A DNA stretch of 64,000 nucleotides, taken from assembly GCF_025137375.1 (NCBI RefSeq), contig NZ_CP073720.1, positions 768,501-832,500 of the forward strand, written 5' to 3'. Positions 8,501-17,774 of this stretch are shown here, piece after piece. Position 1 is the stretch's first letter. Each line of letters begins with the position of its first letter. The translations under genes were made by a program, and so were the position numbers. The notes beneath the pieces were generated by a model. That model did not search any database, was not told the origin of the DNA, and saw only the letters and a list, made by a program, of their open reading frames with translations. Source of the DNA: Dactylosporangium fulvum. Lineage in GTDB: Bacteria > Actinomycetota > Actinomycetes > Mycobacteriales > Micromonosporaceae.

Positions 8501-9872
8501 GGCGGCGCAGCCTGCGGCGGTGATGCACGAGCACACCGGCCGCGCCGCAGATCATGATCAGGAACACCGCCACCAGGCCGATGGCGACACTGGAGCCGAC
8601 CTGCCGGCTGTCGGCGAGCTGGTTGATCCCCGGCAGTGCGGCGCTCGTGGCCGGCAGCGGCGCCGCGCCGCCCTCCCGTGGTGTGGCCGGCACGCTCGGG
8701 GAAGCGCTGCGGACGACGGGCGGCGCGGACCTGGCCGGCGCGGCGGTCAGCGGGTTGACCGCCACCTCCGGCACCGGCGCGCGCAGTGCCGCGACCGGGT
8801 TGACCTCGCCGAACCCGAACCGGTCGTCCCGACCCTCCGGTCCGAGGTCCGTGGCGGTCTCGATCAGCCGGTTGATCACGTTCGCGGCGCTCATCCTGGG
8901 GTACCGCGCGCGGACGAGTGAGGCGGCCCCGGCGACGAGGGGCGCGGCGAAGCTGGTGCCCTGCACCTGCCAGTACCCACCGCCGGGTTTGGCTCCGGTG
9001 AGGTTCACGGCCGGCGCGGTGAGCACCGTCTCGGGGCCGGTGAGCGACCCGGACCAGAGCGCGTCCGACCCGCCGGTGCCGCCGCTGGTCTGGCCGGCGG
9101 GCGTCGGGGTGGCCGACGCCGGATCGTTCGCCACACCGGCGTCCAGCCCGGCGACGGCGACGACGCCGGGCTCGCGGGCCGGGTACCAGACCTCCTTGAT
9201 CGAGGGGTCGGTAGCGATGTTGCCGGTGCAGGCGACGACGATGACATCCTTGGCGGCGGCGTACCGGAGTGCGGTGGCGATGGCCTCGCTCCGCGTCGCC
9301 CCGCCGAGCGAGAGGTTGATGACGTCGGCCCCGTGATCAACGGCCCACCGCACGCCCTTGGCGACGATGGCCGGGTCGTCGTACTTGTTCTGCTGGTCGA
9401 GCACCCGGACGGGCAGGATCTTGGCACCGGGCGCGATGCCCACGACCCCCGAGCTGTCCTTGTTGCTTCCGGCGATGAGCCCGGCGACGGTCGTCCCGTG
9501 CCCGACCGGGTCGGTCCCGCCGGCCTTCGTGCTGGTGACGGAGGGCCCGGGATCCGCTTGAGCATCGGTGGTACCGCCAGCAGCGTCCGCGACAAGATCG
9601 ATGCCCGGCAGCACCTGCCCCACAAGATCCGGATGCGTCGCGTCGACCCCGCTGTCGATGACCGCGACCACAACCCCTTTGCCGGTCGACAACTTCCAGG
9701 CATCCCGCACGTCGAGCGCCGCAAGCTGCCACTGCTGCCTGCGCACCTCGTCGGCATGGGCAACCCCGGCGGTCCCGCCGACCGCAGCCGCACAGCTCAA
9801 CGCCGCCGACAAGGCCAGGGTGAAGGCACGGGCGGCGGCGCGGGTGAGGGAGGTAGGCGCGATGGAGCCCAT
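8487..9872 (-). CDS. mycP: Type VII secretion-associated subtilisin-like protease (mycosin)
   Basis: A 461-residue exported subtilase. The signal peptide ends near AHADEVRRQQW. The catalytic residues are Asp73 (VIDSGVD), His125 (GHGTTVAG) and a Ser near 307 (GTSFAAPLVAG). A Ser/Pro-rich stretch leads to a C-terminal membrane helix (VAIGLVAVFLIMICGAAGVLV) and a short Arg-rich tail. This is the MycP layout: membrane-anchored, facing out, and structurally needed for ESX complex stability. The ATG at 9872 is the only start giving a complete signal peptide. It lies 302 bases downstream of eccC on the same strand. Confidence 0.93.
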   Translation of the reverse strand: MGSIAPTSLTRAAARAFTLALSAALSCAAAVGGTAGVAHADEVRRQQWQLAALDVRDAWKLSTGKGVVVAVIDSGVDATHPDLVGQVLPGIDLVADAAGGTTDAQADPGPSVTSTKAGGTDPVGHGTTVAGLIAGSNKDSSGVVGIAPGAKILPVRVLDQQNKYDDPAIVAKGVRWAVDHGADVINLSLGGATRSEAIATALRYAAAKDVIVVACTGNIATDPSIKEVWYPAREPGVVAVAGLDAGVANDPASATPTPAGQTSGGTGGSDALWSGSLTGPETVLTAPAVNLTGAKPGGGYWQVQGTSFAAPLVAGAASLVRARYPRMSAANVINRLIETATDLGPEGRDDRFGFGEVNPVAALRAPVPEVAVNPLTAAPARSAPPVVRSASPSVPATPREGGAAPLPATSAALPGINQLADSRQVGSSVAIGLVAVFLIMICGAAGVLVHHRRRLRRQSVL

Positions 9873-10174
9873 TCTGAACCGTGTTGGCCCGATCTGTCAG
9901 GCCCGTTCGACGACCTCGCCGAAACGAGAACCCTCGGGGTGATGAACGCTTCGTGCTGCGGTGCCGCCTGGCGCGCCGCGGTGCCACGGTGCCGCCTGGC
10001 GTGCCGTCGGTAGCCGCGCCACGTTGGCGTGGCGCTGCCACGGTGGCCTGGCGCCGGCCCGGCGCGCTGGTCGGCGCTGGCGCGGTGGTCTGGCGCTGCC
10101 ACGGCGTGGTGGTCGGCGCTGGCGCGGTGGCCGTTCGAGGCGGAGCCCGCGCGGTGTTTCGCGATCGGGACTCG
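9873..10174. repeat. Degenerate GC-rich repeats between eccC and mycP
   Basis: The 302-base spacer is filled with imperfect repeats such as GGTCGGCGCTGGCGCGGTGG (near 10069 and near 10110), GGCGCTGCCACGG and GCGGTGCCGCCTGGC. No gene is credible; open frames here are repeat by-products. The mycP promoter, if separate, should lie at the left end. Confidence 0.6.
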
Positions 10175-13100
10175 TCACGTCGCCGGTAGGTGGGCCACCT
10201 GGATCAGCCGGGCCTCCTCTCTCCTCGTGACCAGCCAGCCGCGGCCAGGGGGCAGCGGGCCCGGCCGGACGGTGCCGAGCAACACGCCCTCGTCCCGGTC
10301 GCCGGACATCACCAGGCCCGGCGACGACAGCTCGCGCAGGCGCTGGATCACCGGCTCGTACAGCGCTCGGGACGCGCCACCGCTCCGCCGCGCGAGCACC
10401 AGGTGCAGGCCGATGTCGCGGGCCTGTGCCAGGTAGGGCAGGAGCGGCTGCAACGGGTTCGCCGGACCGGTCGCGACAAGGTCGTAGTCGTCGACGAGCA
10501 CAAAACACTCCGGGCCGGTCCACCAGCTCCGTGTGCGCAGTTGGTCCTGCGTGACGTCGGGTCCCGGCAGCCGCCGCTCCATGTAGTCGGCGACCGACGC
10601 GATCAGCTCCTCGGTCTGCTGCGCCCCGGTGCCGTACCCGATGAGGTGCTCCGTCACCACCGCCCCGAGCAGGCTCCGGCGGTGGTCGATCAGCACGATC
10701 CGTGCTTCGTGCGGCGCGAACCTCGTGCTGATCGTCGTCGCCAGCCCGCGCAGCGCCGTCGACTTGCCCGACTCGCCCTCGCCGAAGATCAGGAAGTGCG
10801 GATCCCCGGCGAAGTCGATCCGGACCGGGCGCAGATCGCTCTCGGCGATGCCCAGCGGCAGGGCGAACCGATTGGCAGGATCGGCGTCCTCGGTGATGTC
10901 GGCGAACGGCACGACCGCCGGCAGCAGCCGCACCCGAGGCGCCGGTGCACCCGGCCACGCCGCCGCGATCGCCGTGACCAGGTCGGGCGGCTCGGCGCTC
11001 GCCAGCCGGGGCTGTGCCACCAGCAGATGCAGGCTCTCGGCCGTGATCCCCCGTCCCGGCGTCTGTTTCGGCACATTGGCGGCGGCCCTGCGCGACACCA
11101 GGGAGTCGGTCTCGTCGCCCAGTCGCAGCTCCAGCCGGGATCCGAGCAGGTCACGGAAGGCCGGCCGGAAGTCCGTCCACCGCGACGCCGACGCCACGAC
11201 GTGAATCCCGTACGACAGGCCGCGCGTGGTGATGTCGGTGATGGCCCCTTCCAGGTCCTCGTACTCGCCCCGCACGGTCGACCAGCCGTCGATCACCAGG
11301 AACACGTCGCCCCATGGGTCGTCCGCCGCCGTGGTGCCGGCCGTGGCGCGCTGTCTCCGGTACGTCGTCATGCTGTCGATCCCGCCTGCCGCGAACCGTC
11401 GCTCCCGCTCGGTCAGCAGCGTCGCGATCTCGCCGACGGTGCGCCGGACCGCCGCCGTGTCGAGCCGGCCGGCGACCCCGCCGACGTGCGGCAGGTCGCG
11501 TAGCCCGGTGAGCTGGCCGCCGCCGAAGTCCAGGCAGTACACCTGAACCTCGGCCGGCGTATGGGTCAGCGCCAGTCCGGTGATCAGCGTCCGCAGGGCG
11601 ACGGACTTGCCGCTCTGCGTGCCGCCCACCACGGCGACGTGACCGTCGGCGCTGCCGAGGCTGAGCCACATGACGTCGCGGCGCTGCTCTACCGGCCTGT
11701 CGATCAACGCCAGCGGCACCTGCAACGCGCTGCGCAACTGGGGGTTGACGACGGTCAGTCCGCGCACCGGGTCGACGACAACCGGCCCGAGCAACTCGTC
11801 GAGCGGTGCCGCGCTCGACAGGGGTGGCAGCCACACCTGGTGTGCCGGCACGCCCCGCCCGACGAGCCGCTCGACAATGACGTCCAGCAGGCTTTCTCCG
11901 ACGGGCGCCTCAGCGGATTCGGGCGTGGCGGCAGGCTTTGGCGGCAGCGGTACGAACTGAGTCCCGTATTCGACCACCTGCCACCCGCCGGACACACCCG
12001 GCACCGCCGGCGATCGGCCCGGTTGGTGGTGCACACCCGACACGTATGTCGCCTTGAACCTCGCCAGCGGCTCGGTGCCGGACTTCAGATAGCCGTGACC
12101 GGGGGACCGTGGCAGTTCGTATGCGTCGGGGACACCGAGAACGGTGCGCGACTCAAGCGACGAGAACGTGCGCAGGCCGATCCGGTAGGACAGATGGGTG
12201 TCCAGCCCGCGCAGCCGTCCCTCCTCCAGCCGCTGCGAGGCCAGCAACAGGTGCATGCCCAGCGACCGGCCGACCCGGCCGATCTGCAGGAACAGGTCGA
12301 TGAAGTCCGGCTTGGCCTCGAGCAGCTCGCTGAACTCGTCGCAGACGATCAGCAGGCTCGGCAGCGGCGCGAGCGGCGCCCCACCGGCGCGGGCCCGTTC
12401 GTAGTCGCGGACCGAGTCGTAGTCGCCGGAGCGCCGCAGCACCTCCTGGCGGCGGATCACCTCGCCGTTGATCGCATGGGTCATCCGGTCGACGAGCGGC
12501 AGCTCCTTGCGCAGGTTGGTGATGAACGCGGCCACGTGCGGCAGCCGGTCCATCCGCGCGAACGTCGCACCGCCCTTGAAGTCGATGAGGACGAAGTTGA
12601 GCGTCTCGGAGGAGTGCGTCGCAGCGAGGCCGAGCACCAGCGTGCGCAACAGTTCCGACTTGCCGGATCCGGTCGCGCCGATGAGCAGGCCGTGCGGCCC
12701 CATGCCGTCCTGCGCCGACTCCTTGAGGTCGATGTCGACCGGCTGACCCTGCTGTCCCACGCCGATCGTCACGCGCAACCGGTCGCGGTGCGGTCGTGGC
12801 GCCCACGCCGTGGTGACGTCCAACGACCACGGGTCGCCCAGGTTCAGCAGGGTGGTGAAGTCCGCGCCCGCACTGGGATTCCTGCCGCTCGCCTTCCCCT
12901 CGGTGCCTGTGCTGACCGCCAGCCGCAGCGGTGCCAACCGGCGGGCGACGGCCTCCGCCTCCGCCGGGTCGAGCGCGTCCGGCACCCCGACCGACGTCTG
13001 CGTGTCGCCGGACTCGGCGTCGGCGGACACGGTGGCGAGCCTGCCGTCCGACGGGTCGAGCACGATCGCCGAGCGGTCGAGCAGCCGCGGCGGCTCCCGG

Positions 13101-14176
13101 TCGAGGTCGATCAGCGTCATGCCCTCGATGCCGCCGTCGGTGCCGAGGTGGCCGCTCCCGGACAGGTCGCCGCCGTCGAGGACGACCACGAGATGCGGCC
13201 CGGCCGGCTTGCCGACACCGCGCTCGGCGTCGAACCGCCCGCGGCTCGCCAGCAGCTCGTCGAGGCGCTCCTCCAACTCCTTGGCGGTGTCGGCGACCAG
13301 CCGGACCGGGCCGATGGCGTCGGTGCGGGTCGGATGCAGCGAGTGCGGCAGCCACTTGGTCCACTCCCACCAGGCGCGCCGGCCCGGTGCCACGCAGACG
13401 GCGATCAGCAGATCGTCCGGCGCGTGGAACACGGCGAGCTGCGCCAGCATCGCCCGCACGAGGGCACGGGCCGGATCGTGTGCGCCGCTGATTCCGGCCG
13501 GCATGCTGCGGGCCGTGCTCGCCGGTCGCACGTGGATCCGTGCGAAGCTGCGCAGCGAGATCGCCACCGGCAGGTCCGGGACCACCGAGTAGGCGTCGAG
13601 GAACCGGCGCAGCGCCGCCGCGGTCATCGGCTCCAGATCCTCAAGTGGCCGGGTCATCGGCGGTATCAGCGGTGTTGCCAGGGTCTGCGGCCCGACCGCG
13701 ACCCGCACGATCGCGAAGTCGCCGTCGGTCGGCCGGCGTTCCCAGAGCCGATAGCTGTCCACCGTGGACCACAGCGCGTGCGGGTCGGGGTGGCGGTAGT
13801 GCAGGCCGGTGCGCTGCTTCGCGGCCGTCTCCCGCACCCGGCGGCGCAGCCCGGCGAGATGCCGCAGATACTCGCGGCGCGCCGCGATCATCTCCGCCTT
13901 CCTCGGTGCGCCGCCGCCCGTTGAGGTGAGGAGCATGCCGAGCGTGGAGAAGCCGAAGATCGCACCGATGACATAGGTGTAGGCACCGCCGTCGCGGCCC
14001 GCGAAGAGCAACGCGGTGGCGATCGTCCCGGTGAGCATCGGCACCACCTGCACCAGTTGTTGCCAGCGCGTCGACGGCACCTGCGGTATCTCCGGAGGTG
14101 CCTGCACCAGCAGCTCCCCGCTCGGAATCTCCGGTGCGGGGCGCCGCGGTGATCGATTGACGACGGTCGTGCTCAC
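10175..14176 (-). CDS. eccC: Type VII secretion ATPase EccC (single-chain, three ATPase domains)
   Basis: A 1333-residue FtsK/SpoIIIE-type motor of the ESX/type VII system, which binds and pushes WXG100 substrates across the membrane. Two N-terminal helices (VVPMLTGTIATALLF; VIGAIFGFSTLGMLL) are followed by three ATPase domains. Walker A motifs are GATGSGKSE (about 497), GGTQSGKSV (about 855) and GEGESGKST (about 1138). Walker B motifs include LLIVCDEFSEL, FLVIDGWST and FVLVDDYDL. All three P-loops keep GKS. The GTG at 14176 lies seven bases after TAAAGT, a leaderless start. It is divergent from eccD. Confidence 0.95.
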   Translation of the reverse strand: MSTTVVNRSPRRPAPEIPSGELLVQAPPEIPQVPSTRWQQLVQVVPMLTGTIATALLFAGRDGGAYTYVIGAIFGFSTLGMLLTSTGGGAPRKAEMIAARREYLRHLAGLRRRVRETAAKQRTGLHYRHPDPHALWSTVDSYRLWERRPTDGDFAIVRVAVGPQTLATPLIPPMTRPLEDLEPMTAAALRRFLDAYSVVPDLPVAISLRSFARIHVRPASTARSMPAGISGAHDPARALVRAMLAQLAVFHAPDDLLIAVCVAPGRRAWWEWTKWLPHSLHPTRTDAIGPVRLVADTAKELEERLDELLASRGRFDAERGVGKPAGPHLVVVLDGGDLSGSGHLGTDGGIEGMTLIDLDREPPRLLDRSAIVLDPSDGRLATVSADAESGDTQTSVGVPDALDPAEAEAVARRLAPLRLAVSTGTEGKASGRNPSAGADFTTLLNLGDPWSLDVTTAWAPRPHRDRLRVTIGVGQQGQPVDIDLKESAQDGMGPHGLLIGATGSGKSELLRTLVLGLAATHSSETLNFVLIDFKGGATFARMDRLPHVAAFITNLRKELPLVDRMTHAINGEVIRRQEVLRRSGDYDSVRDYERARAGGAPLAPLPSLLIVCDEFSELLEAKPDFIDLFLQIGRVGRSLGMHLLLASQRLEEGRLRGLDTHLSYRIGLRTFSSLESRTVLGVPDAYELPRSPGHGYLKSGTEPLARFKATYVSGVHHQPGRSPAVPGVSGGWQVVEYGTQFVPLPPKPAATPESAEAPVGESLLDVIVERLVGRGVPAHQVWLPPLSSAAPLDELLGPVVVDPVRGLTVVNPQLRSALQVPLALIDRPVEQRRDVMWLSLGSADGHVAVVGGTQSGKSVALRTLITGLALTHTPAEVQVYCLDFGGGQLTGLRDLPHVGGVAGRLDTAAVRRTVGEIATLLTERERRFAAGGIDSMTTYRRQRATAGTTAADDPWGDVFLVIDGWSTVRGEYEDLEGAITDITTRGLSYGIHVVASASRWTDFRPAFRDLLGSRLELRLGDETDSLVSRRAAANVPKQTPGRGITAESLHLLVAQPRLASAEPPDLVTAIAAAWPGAPAPRVRLLPAVVPFADITEDADPANRFALPLGIAESDLRPVRIDFAGDPHFLIFGEGESGKSTALRGLATTISTRFAPHEARIVLIDHRRSLLGAVVTEHLIGYGTGAQQTEELIASVADYMERRLPGPDVTQDQLRTRSWWTGPECFVLVDDYDLVATGPANPLQPLLPYLAQARDIGLHLVLARRSGGASRALYEPVIQRLRELSSPGLVMSGDRDEGVLLGTVRPGPLPPGRGWLVTRREEARLIQVAHLPAT

Positions 14177-14183
14177 GCGAGGC

Positions 14184-14189
14184 ACTTTA
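14184..14189 (-). promoter_or_regulatory. -10 element TAAAGT of eccC (leaderless)
   Basis: TAAAGT on the minus strand is followed by seven bases and the eccC GTG, with no room for a Shine-Dalgarno site. It lies in the 108-base divergent spacer shared with eccD. Confidence 0.5.
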
Positions 14190-14284
14190 GGCGCTCGGTA
14201 CGACAGTCCGTGAGCCCGTTCCACCGTGAGTAGTTGAATTTTCGCATCACGTGAGCGGACCGGTGAGGGGCGAGACGGAGATCG

Positions 14285-15646
14285 GTGGATCGTGATACGT
14301 CTGAGCCCATGCCCGCAGCCTCGACCGGTTTCGCCCGCGTGACGATCAACGCCCCACAGCGGCGCGTCGACGTCGCGATACCCGACTCCGTGCCCCTGGC
14401 CGAGCTGTTGCCGGAGCTGCTCCAGCACGCCGGAGCCGGTCTGGCGGACGACGGCGAGCGGCACGGCGGATGGCTGCTGAGACGCGCCGACGGCACGACG
14501 CTGTCGGCCGCTGCCGGGCTGGCCGGCCAAGGCGTCCACGACGGCGCGATCCTGCATCTTGTGCCGGCCCGGACAGGCTGGCCCGAGCTCGAGTTCGACG
14601 ACGTCGTCGAAGCGATCGCGGCCGGGGCGCGGCGCCAGGGCGTCCCGTGGAGTCCGGCGGCGACACGTGCTACGGCACTGGCCGCTGCCGGTGTGGGCCT
14701 GGTGGTCGCGTTCGTGGCGGCGTTCCGGTTCGACGCGCCGCTGATCGCAGGCGTGCTCGCCGCCGTTCTCGTCCTGGTCGGGTCGGCCGCGTCGCGTGCC
14801 TACGGTGACTCGCTGGTCGGCGCGGTTCTCGCGACCTACGGGTTGCCGTTCGCCGGTGTCGCCGGCTGGTTGTCCGCGCCCGATCCGGCCACCGGCGCGG
14901 GCCGGGTCCTGATCGGCGGGGTCGCGCTGCTGCTGGCGTCGTTCGTCGCCGCGGTCGGAGTCGCGCACCAGCTGCGGCTCTTCGTCGCGGGCACGACCGC
15001 GGGCCTGCTCGCCGCCGGGGCGGGAGCACTGGCGATCGTGACCCGTCCGGCGGCCGCCGCGGCGGTCATGCTCGCCGCGCTGGTAGCAGGCGTGGCCGGA
15101 TTGCCGTTTGTCGCCATCCGCCTGGGAAAGCTGCCGATGCCGATGATCGCGCTGCCCGCCGACCTGGCGCCCGGCGGGCGGGTCATCAGTGCGCCGCCCG
15201 ACCGGTCCCGGATCTTCGCGGCGGTGGCGAGGACCGACGAGATGCTCACCGGCATGCTGATCGGCTGCGCTCTCGCGGTCGGCGGCGCGGCCCTGGTGCT
15301 CGTGCGGTCCGGCGACGTCTCGGGGACGATCCTCGTCGCCGTGGCCGCGACAGCGTTCCTGTTGCGGGCGCGGATCTTCGTCACCGTCCGGCAGCGGCTG
15401 CCTCTGATCGGGGCCGGGCTGGCCGGGCTGGCCCTGTTGGCACTGTTCCTGTCCAGATCGGCGATCGAGGGCGTCGCGCTGGTCTCGGCGGCCGCGGTGA
15501 TCGTCGCGCTCGCGGGCGTGCGGGCGGCGGCCCAACCACCCTCACCCTACGTGGGCCGGGCCGCTGACCTGCTCGACGTGCTCTGCCTGATCTCGGTCGT
15601 GCCGCTCGCCTGCGCCGTGCTGGGCCTCTACGGGCTGTTCACCTGA
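14285..15646 (+). CDS. eccD: Type VII secretion integral membrane protein EccD
   Basis: A 453-residue protein forming the membrane barrel of the ESX core complex. An N-terminal cytosolic ubiquitin-like domain (about residues 17-100, ARVTINAPQRRVDVAIPDS to DGAILHLVPA) is followed by about eleven hydrophobic helices from residue 128 to the end. The GTG at 14285 has GGAG six bases upstream; an ATG at 14309 would also leave the domain whole. Divergent from eccC. EccB, EccE and the EsxAB pair are not nearby. Confidence 0.92.
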   Translation: MDRDTSEPMPAASTGFARVTINAPQRRVDVAIPDSVPLAELLPELLQHAGAGLADDGERHGGWLLRRADGTTLSAAAGLAGQGVHDGAILHLVPARTGWPELEFDDVVEAIAAGARRQGVPWSPAATRATALAAAGVGLVVAFVAAFRFDAPLIAGVLAAVLVLVGSAASRAYGDSLVGAVLATYGLPFAGVAGWLSAPDPATGAGRVLIGGVALLLASFVAAVGVAHQLRLFVAGTTAGLLAAGAGALAIVTRPAAAAAVMLAALVAGVAGLPFVAIRLGKLPMPMIALPADLAPGGRVISAPPDRSRIFAAVARTDEMLTGMLIGCALAVGGAALVLVRSGDVSGTILVAVAATAFLLRARIFVTVRQRLPLIGAGLAGLALLALFLSRSAIEGVALVSAAAVIVALAGVRAAAQPPSPYVGRAADLLDVLCLISVVPLACAVLGLYGLFT

Positions 15647-15669
15647 CAGGCGAGCGGAACAAGGACTGG

Positions 15670-16209
15670 CTACTCGGTCGGGTGCGCGTTGGGCGCCACG
15701 CCCGGGTCGTGATACGTGCCCGCCGCGATGGCTTCCTGGTAGCGGCGGCGGGACGCGGCGATCTCGGCCTCCGCCTCGACCCGGCCGACCCACGTCGCAC
15801 CCTCGACGCTCTTGCCGGGCTCCAGGTCCTTGTAGACCTCGAAGAAGTGCTGGATCTCCAGCCGGTCGAACTCACCGAGGTGGTGGATGTCCCGGAGGTG
15901 CTCCAGCCGCGGGTCGTCGGCGGGGACGCACAGCACCTTGTCGTCGCCGCCCTTTTCGTCGGTCATGCGGAACATCCCGATCGCGCGTGAACGGATCAGG
16001 CAGCCCGGAAACGTGGGAGACTGAACCAGCACGAGCGCGTCCAGCGGGTCCTCGTCCTGGCCGAGCGTGCCCTCGATGTAGCCGTAGTCCGCCGGGTACT
16101 GCGTGGAGGTGAACAGTGTCCGGTCGAGCCGAATGCGGCCCGTCGCGTGGTCAACCTCGTACTTGTTGCGTTGACCCTTTGGGATTTCGACCGTCACGTC
16201 GAAGTCCAT
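15670..16209 (-). CDS. ppa: Inorganic pyrophosphatase (family I)
   Basis: A 179-residue cytosolic enzyme that hydrolyses pyrophosphate and so drives biosynthetic reactions. It shows [13 protein letters not shown], the metal-site stretch [11 protein letters not shown] and [13 protein letters not shown], all typical of family I enzymes. The ATG at 16209 has GAGGAG seven bases upstream. It is divergent from dacB, as in other actinobacteria (the Rv3628-Rv3627c arrangement). Confidence 0.97.
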   Translation of the reverse strand: MDFDVTVEIPKGQRNKYEVDHATGRIRLDRTLFTSTQYPADYGYIEGTLGQDEDPLDALVLVQSPTFPGCLIRSRAIGMFRMTDEKGGDDKVLCVPADDPRLEHLRDIHHLGEFDRLEIQHFFEVYKDLEPGKSVEGATWVGRVEAEAEIAASRRRYQEAIAAGTYHDPGVAPNAHPTE

Positions 16210-16290
16210 CTGATGACTCCTCACCCTCGCACCGCTGCGCCGACCATTAGTCTCGCGTACAGCACCGTGACGCTGAACGGGGAGGGTCGG

Positions 16291-17694
16291 GTGGCGAGGG
16301 AAACACCACAGAGCGGAGGCCGCGCCGGCGCGGTCACCGCGGCGGCCGTGCTGGTCGTCGCGCTCGCCGTGGCATTGACCGCCGTGTTCGCCGGATCCGA
16401 CGTCGTGCGCGTGCTGGGCCTGGGTGACAGCCGGTCCACGACCTGGAAGGCGGGCACCCCCGCCGAGCCACCGCCGGTCGTGCTGGCGGCCATGGACAGC
16501 CAGGCGCCGATGCCCAGCCAGGCCGGAGTCACCGCGGTGCTCGCCCCACTGCTCGCCGCTCCGGCGCTCGGCCCGCACATCACCGCCTCCGTCGTCGACG
16601 TCGCCACCGGGCAGGTGCTGTACTCCTCCGAGCCTGACGCCGCCATGACGCCCGCGTCCACCACGAAGGTGGTGACCGCCGCCGCGGTGCTCGCCGCGCT
16701 CGGCCCGGCGTACCGCATCAAGACCCGGGTGGTGGCCGGCACGCAACCCGGCGAGGTCGTGATCGTCGGTGGCGGTGATCCGACCCTCGCGGTGTTCCCG
16801 ACACCGTTCTATCCGGGCGCGCCACGGATGGACGATCTCGCCGCACAGGTGAAGGAGGCACTGGGCGGCACCGTGCCGACGCGGGTGATCTACGACGTGT
16901 CGCTCTACACCGGCTCCGGCATCGAGCCGGGGTGGGACTCCGACGCGACCACCGGTGGTTCGGGCGCCGTGATCACCCCGCTGATGACCGAAGGTGCGCG
17001 GCGCAACCCGACGCGGTACTCGGCCCGCTTCCCCCAGCCCGACGTCCAGGCCGCGCAGTCGTTCGCCAAGGCACTCGGTCTGCCGCAGAGCGCGATCGCC
17101 GCCGGAACGGCGCCACAGGGCACCAAGGAACTCGGCAAGGTGGAGTCCGCGCCGCTCGTCCGGCTGGTCGAGACCATGCTGCTGGAGAGTGACAACGTGC
17201 TCGCCGACGCGCTCGCCCGCCAGGTGGCCATCGCCAAGGGACAGCCGGCCTCGTTCGAGGGCGCGGCCGCCGCCATGAAGACCGTGCTCTCGGAGCTCAA
17301 CCTGCCGGTCACCGGCTACGGCCTGGTCGACGGCAGCGGCTTCTCCCGCAACAACCGGCTCTCCCCGGCGCTGCTCACCGGCGTTCTCGCGATGGCTGCC
17401 CGGTCGGACCGGGCCGAGATGCGCGGCATCTTCAGCGGCCTGCCGGTCGCGGGGTACTCCGGCACCCTCGCCACCCGGTTCACCAAGGCGCAGGAAGGCG
17501 CGGCGGCCGCCGGGCTGGTCCGGGCGAAGACCGGCACCCTGACCGGGGTCAACTCACTGGCGGGGATCGTGGTCGACGCCGACGGGCGGGCGCTGGCCTT
17601 CGCGTTCATGGCGGACCAGACCACCGACGGTGGGCAGGCGGTGGTCGCGCTCGACCGGGTGGCCGCGGCGCTGGCAACCTGCGGCTGTAGATAG
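16291..17694 (+). CDS. dacB: D-alanyl-D-alanine carboxypeptidase/endopeptidase (PBP4, peptidase S13)
   Basis: A 467-residue penicillin-binding protein that trims or opens peptidoglycan cross-links. A membrane helix or signal (residues about 14-36) is followed by the penicilloyl-serine domain. Motifs are STTK (Ser about 123), SDN (about 299) and KTGTLTG (about 412). The large domain inserted between SxxK and SxN is typical of S13. The GTG at 16291 has GGGGAGGG just upstream; earlier starts (ATG 16213) would overrun the ppa promoter region. It is the first gene of the dacB-to-folE direction. Confidence 0.93.
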   Translation: MARETPQSGGRAGAVTAAAVLVVALAVALTAVFAGSDVVRVLGLGDSRSTTWKAGTPAEPPPVVLAAMDSQAPMPSQAGVTAVLAPLLAAPALGPHITASVVDVATGQVLYSSEPDAAMTPASTTKVVTAAAVLAALGPAYRIKTRVVAGTQPGEVVIVGGGDPTLAVFPTPFYPGAPRMDDLAAQVKEALGGTVPTRVIYDVSLYTGSGIEPGWDSDATTGGSGAVITPLMTEGARRNPTRYSARFPQPDVQAAQSFAKALGLPQSAIAAGTAPQGTKELGKVESAPLVRLVETMLLESDNVLADALARQVAIAKGQPASFEGAAAAMKTVLSELNLPVTGYGLVDGSGFSRNNRLSPALLTGVLAMAARSDRAEMRGIFSGLPVAGYSGTLATRFTKAQEGAAAAGLVRAKTGTLTGVNSLAGIVVDADGRALAFAFMADQTTDGGQAVVALDRVAAALATCGCR

Positions 17695-17762
17695 TCCGGA
17701 TGCGGAGTGTGATCAGGGTTCACTCGGGGTAGTCAAGGCGGCCGGTAGTGGTCCGACGCGGG

Positions 17763-17768
17763 TACGGT
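17763..17768 (+). promoter_or_regulatory. -10 element TACGGT before the zinc-peptidase-like gene
   Basis: TACGGT is followed by six bases (GGGGAC) and an ATG. The spacing fits a leaderless mRNA, although GGGGA could also serve as a weak ribosome site if transcription starts further upstream. Confidence 0.4.
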
Positions 17769-17774
17769 GGGGAC

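Noticed and set aside
11561..13924. Plus-strand open frame of 787 codons
   Set aside because: It is the complement of eccC; high GC suppresses stop codons on the opposite strand. The translation is Arg/Gln-rich and has no motif.
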